From NCBI RefSeq assembly GCF_041060425.1, contig NZ_JAULBC010000005.1, forward strand, positions 62,001 through 126,000: a stretch of 64,000 nucleotides of DNA. The letters are read 5' to 3'. The notes under the pieces were generated by a model. It was not told the origin of the DNA and made no database searches. It saw only the letters and a list, made by a program, of their open reading frames with translations. Positions within the stretch are counted from its first letter, which is position 1, and each line of letters begins with the position of its first letter. This stretch comes from Danxiaibacter flavus (GTDB taxonomy: Bacteria > Bacteroidota > Bacteroidia > Chitinophagales > Chitinophagaceae). The translations under genes were made by a program, and so were the position numbers. Positions 9,101-16,858 of this stretch are shown here, piece after piece.

Positions 9101-10615
9101 ATTGCTACCAATTCCCAGCTTACTATTGTATACTGCATTGTATCTTTTGGCAGTAAAGCTATAGTCATCGTAATAAGTATTGGTCAACGCAGTATAACTG
9201 GCGCCTTGTGGCAAAGGATTAAGCGACACTGTGGCCGTGTTGTTATCAACAGAAGTTCCAGCACCCACAATTGCGGCTTCAAATGAAGCTCCGTCTTCAC
9301 TGGTAAATCCAGGTAAAAACTCAATACTGTTGGTTGCGCTATACTTTTGTACACCCGCGGTACGCTGGCTAACCTGCAGATTTGCCGATAAATCTTTGAT
9401 CAATGCGGGCAGATTGTTTTGATAAGTTTGAAGGTTATCGCGTGTGGAAGAAGAGTAAAGAATCCCCGTTTGAATAGGTCTGTTTAATTCATCATAGATT
9501 GTATATGCCCACTGGTTCTTGTTTTTCAAGTTTGCATCTTGCGTGAGCACCAGTCTGTCGACGGCGTCATAGACCAAGTATGTCCATCCTGCGCCTGGAG
9601 TTTTTTTTGCAATCATTCTTTCCCGGCTATCATATTCATAGCGAAAGCAAAGTTCGTTTACTATTGTTTGACTCAAAATCCAGCTTCCTGCCGTAATCAT
9701 AGCAGCGACTGCTTTGGGTGGAATAACAAAGCGTAGTGATCCATAATCATCGTACACATAGTAGGTACACAAAAAGTTTTGATACCCTGAATAATCAATT
9801 GAAACACTCCCGTTCTGTATTTTTTTCAAAATCAATTTGCCCTCGGCATCTTTATACTCCACAACAGCATTGTTGTTTTCGTCAATCGTAACAATTTTGT
9901 ATAAGGTGGCAGCAGCAAAAGCCGTTGCAACAGTTGGGATATTTTGGCCGTCTGTAACATTAAAAGCATAGTTATTGTCTATCTTCCATTTTTTTACATC
10001 GTCCCCACTAAGATTGAGAAGGTATTTTGTTTCGATTCCCTTGCTAGCTCCTATCCAGCTATTACCTGCAGCCATACTTTTTATAGGCCTGCTTAATAAA
10101 GACGCTTCAAACTCGGTCTTCCCATAATAAAGCTGCTCTCCGGACAATGAAGGTTGTTGAGAGAGGTAAGTGCTGCTGTAAAACGTTTTCTGATCACTAA
10201 AGGAATTAGGTTTATAGTTTCCATCAGTTCCGTTCGCATAAGGTAAAAACTGGTATGCCTCGCGACCATAATCATCATAAGCAACAGGAGCTACAACATC
10301 TTTAGCGTCTGGTGCGGCATGCCACAGGACCGTCTGTAGTGGCCTGCCAAGCCCATCAAAATACGATGTTGATCGTTGTACTTCGGTTTCGGACCTCGAG
10401 GTGCTAATCACATCTGTTTCCTGGCGGTACGGACGGTTGGGTTGCCAGCTACGCACAAAGTTGACCGGCGTAGTGGCAGGAACCCCTGGTAAAAAAGGCA
10501 TAACGTTTGTTGTTGACGTTTTTGTTGTTTGGGTAGGTACATTTGTCTGCGCAATTACCTGCATTACACTCATCCATCCAATTAGCGATACAATACCATA
10601 TATAGACTTACACAT
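6104..10615 (-). CDS. DUF6443-type Rhs repeat protein with C-terminal HExxH (zincin-like) tip
   Basis: 1503 aa. A signal peptide (ending near VIAQTN) is followed by a DUF6443 region (SYFDGLGRPLQTVLW), the N-terminal domain of Bacteroidota Rhs proteins. Many YD/Rhs repeats follow (YDALGKLKTKQ, YDRVNRLLFAD, YIYDALGNKLEKR). The Rhs core end is around residues 1215-1284 (YDYKHRFYDNQIGRFFVQD, then IDLDGLEP). The last ~219 residues are a separate tip with LTGHEIAHVQQF (HEIAH at residues 1368-1372) and an acidic IEIEKDAIRYE about 55 residues on. This layout matches HExxH...E metallopeptidases such as DUF4157-like domains. Known Rhs cores form a hollow shell holding the tip; peptidase activity is inferred. 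It follows the SpvB-like gene by 17 bp and precedes a candidate immunity gene by 3 bp. Confidence 0.92.
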   Translation of the reverse strand: MCKSIYGIVSLIGWMSVMQVIAQTNVPTQTTKTSTTNVMPFLPGVPATTPVNFVRSWQPNRPYRQETDVISTSRSETEVQRSTSYFDGLGRPLQTVLWHAAPDAKDVVAPVAYDDYGREAYQFLPYANGTDGNYKPNSFSDQKTFYSSTYLSQQPSLSGEQLYYGKTEFEASLLSRPIKSMAAGNSWIGASKGIETKYLLNLSGDDVKKWKIDNNYAFNVTDGQNIPTVATAFAAATLYKIVTIDENNNAVVEYKDAEGKLILKKIQNGSVSIDYSGYQNFLCTYYVYDDYGSLRFVIPPKAVAAMITAGSWILSQTIVNELCFRYEYDSRERMIAKKTPGAGWTYLVYDAVDRLVLTQDANLKNKNQWAYTIYDELNRPIQTGILYSSSTRDNLQTYQNNLPALIKDLSANLQVSQRTAGVQKYSATNSIEFLPGFTSEDGASFEAAIVGAGTSVDNNTATVSLNPLPQGASYTALTNTYYDDYSFTAKRYNAVYNSKLGIGSNGYGDNLPSVTNTQTTGLATGGKVRAIEDVNNLSSGKWLETASFYDDKGRAVQTQSDNYKGGLDIVTSRYDFTGKVISSYQVHNNPAAGATNQAILTETDYDHAGRVLEVRKKLNDDNNTLRKIARNSYDALGKLKTKQVGQQKDASGNLMATAMETQDYGYNIRGWLKGINWEGYGGTTTKATANRWFGMDLSYDWGYQTNQYNGNIAGMRWQSNGDKAERSYGLGYDRVNRLLFADFKQNSSGWNNSAGIDFTLKMGTDGTNNGTAYDENGNIKQMQQWGLKGTSSTQIDNLTYAYYNTNLSNRLQGVLDNNNDAQTALGDFRTSAYSPNKNETNVYTKVDYSYDGNGNMVKDLNKDIGTTAAGGIVYNHLNLPWQITVQNKGTITYIYDALGNKLEKRIAETGKPVRTTTYLGNYVYEDNILQYIGSEEGRMRKSTFSKGGYAYDYFLKDHLGNVRMVLTDDQQKDNYPLASFEDATQANEQLYYSNVDVARTTRPGAFGDESLNGGKVQLLQKSAQSIGVGKIIKVMATDKLNVTVDYYIPAATTDNSNANGISSVITSLAAAINNGAAGAALKGSGNLVANGLNNSTDFTSLLRPQTTAATSTLPKAYLNILFFDEQFKFVAQNSEIVQVNTVGSRQPIVKVAKEAPKNGFAYAYISNESNNLVYFDNFQVSDERGPLVEETHYYPFGLQMTGISSKAAGKPENKHRFNGYEQQHSEFSDGSGLEWYDYKHRFYDNQIGRFFVQDRLADHYAQYAPYQFAGNEPTVAIDLDGLEPAYIASKNKSGQTKLNLPVVAMYARLYGNSFWTTGAKANIVINQPLHDRLTGYKNGAVTLGFEINYTGNYAANNSGESWLKLTGHEIAHVQQFIDAFGKDFNSNKDYQKAVAAWLFSYGIDAASKAAENKTTDPNKLHDKIEIEKDAIRYETRFDSFYDSQNYTTTENGVTKSGNKILDLLQQMQTAQGNTDKKAYTQAFNDLMKLVDNFNRLQSEKKEH

Positions 10616-10632
10616 TGTTAATGATTTACATT

Positions 10633-13600
10633 TTAATATTGAATTCTAATATCTCCGTCGGTAGTAAAACTCATATCGTAGAGCGTTCCATTGTTTACTC
10701 CAATCAGGGATCGATAGGTAATGCCATATTGGTATAGCTTTACTTTGTCAGAGGACGAAAACGCTACATGGTATTTGCCAGCAGGTATGGTAAGTTTTAC
10801 ATTAGCTGAGTTGGGAGCAATGATAACCGGGCTTCTCGGTCCCGTTATTGTACTTACAAACAACACTGTAATTGTTTCATTCGTATTATTGGTTGCTAGA
10901 AAATTGATGTTATAGCTAGTGCATGTGCCGTTTGTATTGGCATAATTCTGTCCATTTACATTTGCATCTTGTTCTGCCTGCGCATCAGCGTCTGCCTGGC
11001 TGATGGTACTTGTGTATTTTCCCGCCGGAACCGTGTATGTTACAGCAGATCCGACCGCGGACCCGCTGCAGTTGTTACGTGTAAAGATGGTTGGCAATGC
11101 AGCGTTTTTGAAAGTTTTTTCTACGCAATCTGTTTGATTGCCCGCAAAATCATAACAAAATTTCTTCCGGATATTTTTTTGTGCATCCCTGATTAAACTA
11201 AGCCGGGAAAGAATATCGTAGTCATAATAGGCGATGCTGTTGCCGGCATCACACTCACTTGTTATGCCAACAAGCGGCGCATATGTATAGGATACTAGTT
11301 GTGCATTTTTGGGATACAAACGGACTTCATCAATTGTTGCTGCTCCGGATATCGAAATGGAAGTTGAGTTTTTGACAAGATGTTGATAATAAGTCCAGCC
11401 ATCTACTGTATTTCCGGTTAGCGAAGAAACACTTCCGGAAACCGTACAGATCCCATTCTTGCTCCAATAAGAGACCACATATTCATTAACACTATTCAAC
11501 CCGCTTTTAGTCATGGTTCCCGCAGTCAGGCTATAACACATTTTACCAGTAGGAGCAGTATTATCATTAACAGGTGTTCCGGCGAAGGTCCAGTTCCCTT
11601 TCGCTTCCGCTTCAAACGAAGTATAGGCTACATCACCATAAGTCGCATTGGTAATTTTTGCCACATTATACTGATTGTTGTAGTCCCAAAACAAACTTGT
11701 CGTTTGCCCATTTACGGTGTATTGCTGAAGATTTCCGTTTGATGCATCGTAGCGGTTGTAATTAATCTTCTGTGGATCATCTGCATAAGGATGTTTTCGC
11801 TTGGAAACAAGCGCCGCATCTTCCAAAATTCTATCCCCTTCCTGGCGAAAGGTTTTCAAATACTTATACACTTCCGTGGCCGACCCGTTATCATATTTTT
11901 TAGATATACTCAGTGAAACAATATCTGACAAACGATTGGCAGTAACCATGCTATTCCACATAAGAATGCCTGCGCCATAGACAGGCCTTGATATGTTGGT
12001 TTCTGTTACATAGTCCGTGTTTAATGTCCGGACTGTACTCAAGGCCAACTGGTTGTAATTATCGTAAGAATTGGTGGTTTCCACTTTTAATGCCTGGCCA
12101 TTAGCATAGCTGGTTGCGGTAGATTTGGATACCAGCGTTTCAAAATCGAAAATCGGATAATAGCCTATCATGTTTTGCTGAAAAGGAAAAACTCCTTTAT
12201 CATTTAGAATAAACAAGGTTCTATAACCGAATAGCCGCGCCCCATAGTAATAATTTGAACCCTTATTGACATATTGATAATCCTCCTGTTTTAATAACGT
12301 GGTAGTATTATCATAATAACTGACCGTTTTAACCGACCCATTTTCTGGTAGTGCACTATTTTTGATGGCAGGCAAGGTTACATTGAGTTGGCAATATTGT
12401 AACGCAGCGCTGTTGACTTTATCAGGGTTATTATAGAACTGCATTGTCTTCTTCCCCAGCGCATTTCCTGAAGGATCAACATCCTGCATAGCCACTTGAT
12501 CATATCCTATTCCATTGATGGATGAAAAAGGACTTGGAGCATAAAATCCTGCTGCACTCACTTCATTGATCGTTGACTGGCGCGCATAATATTGATCTCC
12601 TTGTTTTGGCATTAGCCATGTATAAGGGTAAGATTTAAAAACCTGTATTGGTAATATTGCTTTGCCCCCACTGTAGCTATAGACAGTTTTTTTAGACTGC
12701 GTTTGATCATCCCTCTTATGTATCACGGATTTTATCCTTAACCCATTCCCCGAAGAAATGGTATTAGTAGTTGCAGCATAATCCGGATACCATACATTAT
12801 CGAACTGGTTTAATTCGTACTCAAATTCAACAGTTCCGCCTGTAGGATATTTGATTTTTTCCAGGATGCCAGCCTTGGCGTATTCAATATTGGCAGAGTG
12901 ATTATTACCGTTATCACCTAAGTCAGTCTTTTTAAATCTTTTGGGATTGGGAATTAGAGAAGTATTGGTCAGATTCCCATTGTAAAATCCCCAGAAATCC
13001 TGGGCGAAGCAATTTTTAGGAGGCAGTGGCTTATTGTTGTAAGTAAACTCATATAAAGCCCCATCACTCTGACGCAGCGATTTGAGCCGAAGCCTTAAGT
13101 TTGCATAGGGCTTATAATCGTCTGAAAGATTATACCCATTTGTTGGTGCAGTTAAATAATCGAAGTAATCGTAGTTAAATTTAAACTCTTTCGTAACGCT
13201 TGCTGCAGAAACAGAAATTCTGTCGAGTTTATATTCATTATTAACATCATTGCGCGCAGATAGCGAAAAATCGATTTTGCCTTTTGGGAAAACAATAGAT
13301 GTAATGATTAAGCGATCTTCGGTTGAAGTAGACAAGTCATAGGATAGAAGACCAGAACTGCCAAACGCATTGGATATGCCGCAAGCATCTGAGGGGTAGC
13401 CAAGGAGTTCCGATTGCGCTATCCCGGCTGTTCCTAACACACCCAATTTCCAATTTTGTGAAAAGTTGGGAAAAACCTTACCATTTGGTGTCCTTTGGTA
13501 ATTAAAAGTGATTGTTCTTTTGTTGTTAGTCACAACACGTGTCAACATCCACATTTTTGACGAAGTGGTTAAGGAGCCACTCCCACATGCAGAGGCAATA

Positions 13601-14409
13601 CTGCTGGTTTTAACTTCAGCCTTTTCTTCGAAAAAAAACTGTTCACCTGTAGGCACCTTAATAGCCCATGTGTCACCATTTTTGCTAACCTGATAACCCT
13701 TTTTATTCAGGACGATAAAAGTGTTGCCAGGCCCATCCCAATCTAAAATAAAGTTGATGGAATGGCCTGGAAAATTAGCCTGAAAAATATCAGGTTCAGC
13801 ATCATATGATTCATGGTTTTGAAAAAAAGCCAACCGTTGCTGATCAAAATCTCCTTTAACAGGCATGTAGTAATCTGTGACAATTTTGTATGAAAGCTCC
13901 GGCAATGTCTGCGCTATAGGAAAAGGATTAGACCAACCAGGACCAGGTATCCAATGTCCTGCATCAGTCATTTTGGCGCTATAATCCCAACGTCGGGGTA
14001 ATTCAGTGGGTAGTGGCCCATAGAAATAATCTGGTCTCATTTTAACCAGCGGCTTATTCATATAACTACCAAAATCATCTCCATCATTCACAGTTTGAAT
14101 AATGCTTCCAAATTGCAGATTCCATCCCAAGCCAACCCAGCCGGCTTCTTCCGAAACGCGAATGCCGTTGGAGTGATACGATAGATTGACTGGAATTTTT
14201 ACTCCGTCTTCCTGTATTTCGTACAAGGGTATTGAAATGCTCGGAATACCGGTATACTCGCTCACCGGCATTTCTGTATACTTTATAAATTGAAACTCGG
14301 CAGGAGTAACTGTTTTAAAATTATCAAACAGGGGTTTATAAGATTGCGCATGTAAGTGCTGAAAAACGAAAACTGCAAGCGCAACAAGTAATATTATTCT
14401 ATGTCTCAT
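10633..14409 (-). CDS. Large secreted SpvB/TcB-like shell protein with C-terminal DUF5977
   Basis: 1258 aa with a signal peptide (MRHRIILLVALAVFVFQHLHAQ). Near the N-terminus, GIPSISIPLY, then IPVNLSYHSNGIRVSEEAG and GLGWNLQFGSI, follow the same order as the SpvB/TcB start (sIPl...lsLsYnS...GlGWsL). The middle is a long beta-rich stretch with YD-type turns. Around residues 1060-1105 there is an Rhs-like unit (YYDYDILSRLSLIRDAQKN). Residues ~1107-1163 match DUF5977 (TRNNCSG, VTYTVPAGKYTSTISQADAD). The last ~90 residues form a beta domain. It is immediately upstream of the Rhs gene, as TcB-type genes are relative to TcC-type genes. It may form part of a cocoon around the Rhs tip; that is inference. 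Confidence 0.88.
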   Translation of the reverse strand: MRHRIILLVALAVFVFQHLHAQSYKPLFDNFKTVTPAEFQFIKYTEMPVSEYTGIPSISIPLYEIQEDGVKIPVNLSYHSNGIRVSEEAGWVGLGWNLQFGSIIQTVNDGDDFGSYMNKPLVKMRPDYFYGPLPTELPRRWDYSAKMTDAGHWIPGPGWSNPFPIAQTLPELSYKIVTDYYMPVKGDFDQQRLAFFQNHESYDAEPDIFQANFPGHSINFILDWDGPGNTFIVLNKKGYQVSKNGDTWAIKVPTGEQFFFEEKAEVKTSSIASACGSGSLTTSSKMWMLTRVVTNNKRTITFNYQRTPNGKVFPNFSQNWKLGVLGTAGIAQSELLGYPSDACGISNAFGSSGLLSYDLSTSTEDRLIITSIVFPKGKIDFSLSARNDVNNEYKLDRISVSAASVTKEFKFNYDYFDYLTAPTNGYNLSDDYKPYANLRLRLKSLRQSDGALYEFTYNNKPLPPKNCFAQDFWGFYNGNLTNTSLIPNPKRFKKTDLGDNGNNHSANIEYAKAGILEKIKYPTGGTVEFEYELNQFDNVWYPDYAATTNTISSGNGLRIKSVIHKRDDQTQSKKTVYSYSGGKAILPIQVFKSYPYTWLMPKQGDQYYARQSTINEVSAAGFYAPSPFSSINGIGYDQVAMQDVDPSGNALGKKTMQFYNNPDKVNSAALQYCQLNVTLPAIKNSALPENGSVKTVSYYDNTTTLLKQEDYQYVNKGSNYYYGARLFGYRTLFILNDKGVFPFQQNMIGYYPIFDFETLVSKSTATSYANGQALKVETTNSYDNYNQLALSTVRTLNTDYVTETNISRPVYGAGILMWNSMVTANRLSDIVSLSISKKYDNGSATEVYKYLKTFRQEGDRILEDAALVSKRKHPYADDPQKINYNRYDASNGNLQQYTVNGQTTSLFWDYNNQYNVAKITNATYGDVAYTSFEAEAKGNWTFAGTPVNDNTAPTGKMCYSLTAGTMTKSGLNSVNEYVVSYWSKNGICTVSGSVSSLTGNTVDGWTYYQHLVKNSTSISISGAATIDEVRLYPKNAQLVSYTYAPLVGITSECDAGNSIAYYDYDILSRLSLIRDAQKNIRKKFCYDFAGNQTDCVEKTFKNAALPTIFTRNNCSGSAVGSAVTYTVPAGKYTSTISQADADAQAEQDANVNGQNYANTNGTCTSYNINFLATNNTNETITVLFVSTITGPRSPVIIAPNSANVKLTIPAGKYHVAFSSSDKVKLYQYGITYRSLIGVNNGTLYDMSFTTDGDIRIQY

Positions 14410-14456
14410 TACGGTAAAAATTGTAATCGCGATTTGACAACCTTTGTAATTCTGTT

Positions 14457-15593
14457 TTATTTTTTTTCAAGGAGAGCTAGCTTCTTTTCCAACTCAATCA
14501 CATACAGCGTCAACTCTTCCACTTTCTTCAACAACAACTTCTGCACCTCACCCAAATCATGACCATCCTTCTCAATAGTCAATGCAGATGGCATTTCAGG
14601 CAAATGCTTATTTTCTTTAACGAAAGATGAAACAGACACAAGTGAAGGCAGCTCATAAGACGAATCAAACACATAATCCGGCCAGTCGGCGGCAGCCTGT
14701 GATACGCGCACTTTTTTGGCCAGCACTGTACCATTGACTGAAAGTTTTTCGGTGGGAGAAGTCGTACCAATACCGACCTTTCCAACGGCAGGCGCTATGT
14801 TGACATTACCATTTTTGGCTACGACTAATCCCATTGAATTCGTCAGACTTGAATAGACATAGAAATCACCATTTTTTACCGGATAATTAGAACCGTCAAG
14901 ATGTGCTACACCCAGCCTTATTACTTCGTCATCACCTGGAGTCTGAAAGCGTATCTCCGGCCATTCCCTGGACGAGATTTTTATATAATTGCGTTGAGCT
15001 GTTGTACCTGCATTGATGTTTCCTATAGTTGAAGTATTTCCGTTTACTGATAAATCATTACCCAGTGTAGCTCCTTTTGTATTGACATAATAATCAACAA
15101 TTGTTTTATAGGTATGGGTTGGGCCATTTGTCTGTTGAAAAGGCAATGGGTTTTGTACGCCATCATATACCACCGGATTTACATTGGCATTGGCCTTGTA
15201 ATAATAGGTGGTTGTGCCACCTCTTAACCAAATTATGATTTTGGCATCACCGTTCAGATAAGTTGCATCTGTCCATCCGGCTACGAACCTGTCAATAACA
15301 GCATTTGCCAAAAGACAGCTTCTTATATCAGCATCAATAAAGTTGGCAGCGTTGCCCCAGTTGTACGTATGATACCTGAACTTTGATATAAGGGCACCTC
15401 TCCAGGAGGCATCCGTATGAACAGCAGCCCTGCCAATTTCTAATTCTGTGGCAACATTTTGCCAGCAATTGCCATCCAAAAAAGTTACAGGGTAATATTT
15501 ATCAATATCTCCCTTTACTTGAAAACTACCTGACTCCGCCTGCACTGAGATACAGATAAGAGTCATAATAACTGCAACCAATATCTTTTTCAT
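14457..15593 (-). CDS. Secreted tail-fibre-like protein (copy 2)
   Basis: 378 aa with a signal peptide (MKKILVAVIMTLICISVQA). The N-terminal ~240 residues are a beta-rich domain with no recognised family. Then comes the repeat-like phrase GKVGIGTTSPTEKLSVNG, common in Bacteroidota tail-fibre-like surface proteins. The C-terminal ~80 residues are nearly the same as in the next upstream gene: over 63 aligned residues starting WPDYVFDS I count 54 identities. The end is a short coiled coil (ELEKKLALLEKK), suggesting a trimer or other oligomer. Gaps of 19 and 47 bp to its neighbours suggest an operon with the Rhs genes. Likely role: adhesin or fibre accompanying the Rhs pair; inferred from context. 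Confidence 0.82.
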   Translation of the reverse strand: MKKILVAVIMTLICISVQAESGSFQVKGDIDKYYPVTFLDGNCWQNVATELEIGRAAVHTDASWRGALISKFRYHTYNWGNAANFIDADIRSCLLANAVIDRFVAGWTDATYLNGDAKIIIWLRGGTTTYYYKANANVNPVVYDGVQNPLPFQQTNGPTHTYKTIVDYYVNTKGATLGNDLSVNGNTSTIGNINAGTTAQRNYIKISSREWPEIRFQTPGDDEVIRLGVAHLDGSNYPVKNGDFYVYSSLTNSMGLVVAKNGNVNIAPAVGKVGIGTTSPTEKLSVNGTVLAKKVRVSQAAADWPDYVFDSSYELPSLVSVSSFVKENKHLPEMPSALTIEKDGHDLGEVQKLLLKKVEELTLYVIELEKKLALLEKK

Positions 15594-15612
15594 GTTATTG
15601 TTTTTTAAAAGC

Positions 15613-16821
15613 TTAGTTATGATTAACTACCTGTTGTTCTATTTGCTCAATACGTTTTCTTAATGCTTCATTTTCCGATCTTAAGTCTTTAATGGAGCCG
15701 TTCTGATCAATGATATAGAGGGTCAACTCTTCCACTTTCTTCAATAACATTTTCTGCACATCGCCTAGATCATGCCCATCTTTTTCTATCGTAGATGCAG
15801 AAGGGATTTCAGGCAAGTGCCTGTTTTCTTTAACGAAGGATGAGACTGATTCTAATGATGGTAGGTTATACGCCGAATCAAATACATAATCCGGCCAGTT
15901 GGCATAATTCTTTACCACAGCTTTTGTGAAAACAGCAGCTCCATTCACTGCAAGCTTATAGCCTTTAGTATCAGTTGTTCCTATACCAAGAGAACCTTGG
16001 GTAACACGAAGGCCATTGCCCTGTACGTCCAAATAACTTTTGCCATACTGCGTGCCAGGATCAATGACAACACCAGTGGTCCAACCCAATCGTAGCTGTT
16101 GATAGTTGGGAGCAACCCAGTCACCTGCTGTTCTATGCACTCCATAAACAGTGGGATCACCGCTACCGCTATACCAGGTAATGCCATTAGGTAGGTTCGT
16201 TTTATCTACATCTGCAAAACTGAGCTTCCCTGCCGGGTTGGTGGTACCGATCCCTATGTTGCTGGGAGTAGTGATGGGGTCAAGATTTACAAAAGGCTGT
16301 ACATTGCTGACGAACTCGTCCTTTACTATTGACAGCGTTTCATAATGTGCATAGCCGGTAAAGGAAAAATAATACAAGGCTGAACTATTGTTTATTTCTA
16401 CGGCTAAATAATTCACATTATTATACGTAAGCGTTACCAGGCGGGCAGCTTCATTATAAGTGATCATACTCCCTCTGTTGGCATTATAGGCGCTGGATGT
16501 ATTCACTTCTACCGTCCATTTACGGTTCCAGGAGCCAGTATTGCCGCGAATTGCGGTGAGTTTCCCCATTACATGCCGGTCATCGAGCAGTGTGCCGCTA
16601 TAAATTTCATGAAGCAATAAATAGTTAGGCCCCTGGCTGTCTTCAGAAGATCCAGGGATCATCCTGTCTACATAATAATCCCTTGCGTTCTCAACTACAT
16701 GAAGTTTTCCCCTGGGCATGGTTGTACCTATTCCAACACTGCCTGTTGCAGGAAAAGTATTCTGTGCCTGAAGGTTTTCCAAGGTTGTAATCAAACTAAA
16801 AAAAAGTAGTATTCTTTTCAT
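15613..16821 (-). CDS. Secreted tail-fibre-like protein (copy 1)
   Basis: 402 aa with a signal peptide (MKRILLFFSLITTLENLQAQ). It has three copies of the GIGTT-x-P/D signature (GSVGIGTTMPRGKLHV, IGIGTTNPAGKLSF, LGIGTTDTKGYKLAV), each probably starting a beta-helical or fibre segment. The C-terminal module starting WPDYVFDS is shared with the downstream paralogue and is followed by a longer coiled coil (LRKRIEQIEQQV). The N-terminal half differs fully from the paralogue, which is what one expects of receptor-binding parts. Spacing of 19-37 bp to both neighbours supports co-transcription. Confidence 0.82.
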   Translation of the reverse strand: MKRILLFFSLITTLENLQAQNTFPATGSVGIGTTMPRGKLHVVENARDYYVDRMIPGSSEDSQGPNYLLLHEIYSGTLLDDRHVMGKLTAIRGNTGSWNRKWTVEVNTSSAYNANRGSMITYNEAARLVTLTYNNVNYLAVEINNSSALYYFSFTGYAHYETLSIVKDEFVSNVQPFVNLDPITTPSNIGIGTTNPAGKLSFADVDKTNLPNGITWYSGSGDPTVYGVHRTAGDWVAPNYQQLRLGWTTGVVIDPGTQYGKSYLDVQGNGLRVTQGSLGIGTTDTKGYKLAVNGAAVFTKAVVKNYANWPDYVFDSAYNLPSLESVSSFVKENRHLPEIPSASTIEKDGHDLGDVQKMLLKKVEELTLYIIDQNGSIKDLRSENEALRKRIEQIEQQVVNHN

Positions 16822-16858
16822 GATGCCATCGGGTTTATATTAGTTCTTTCTAAAAATT

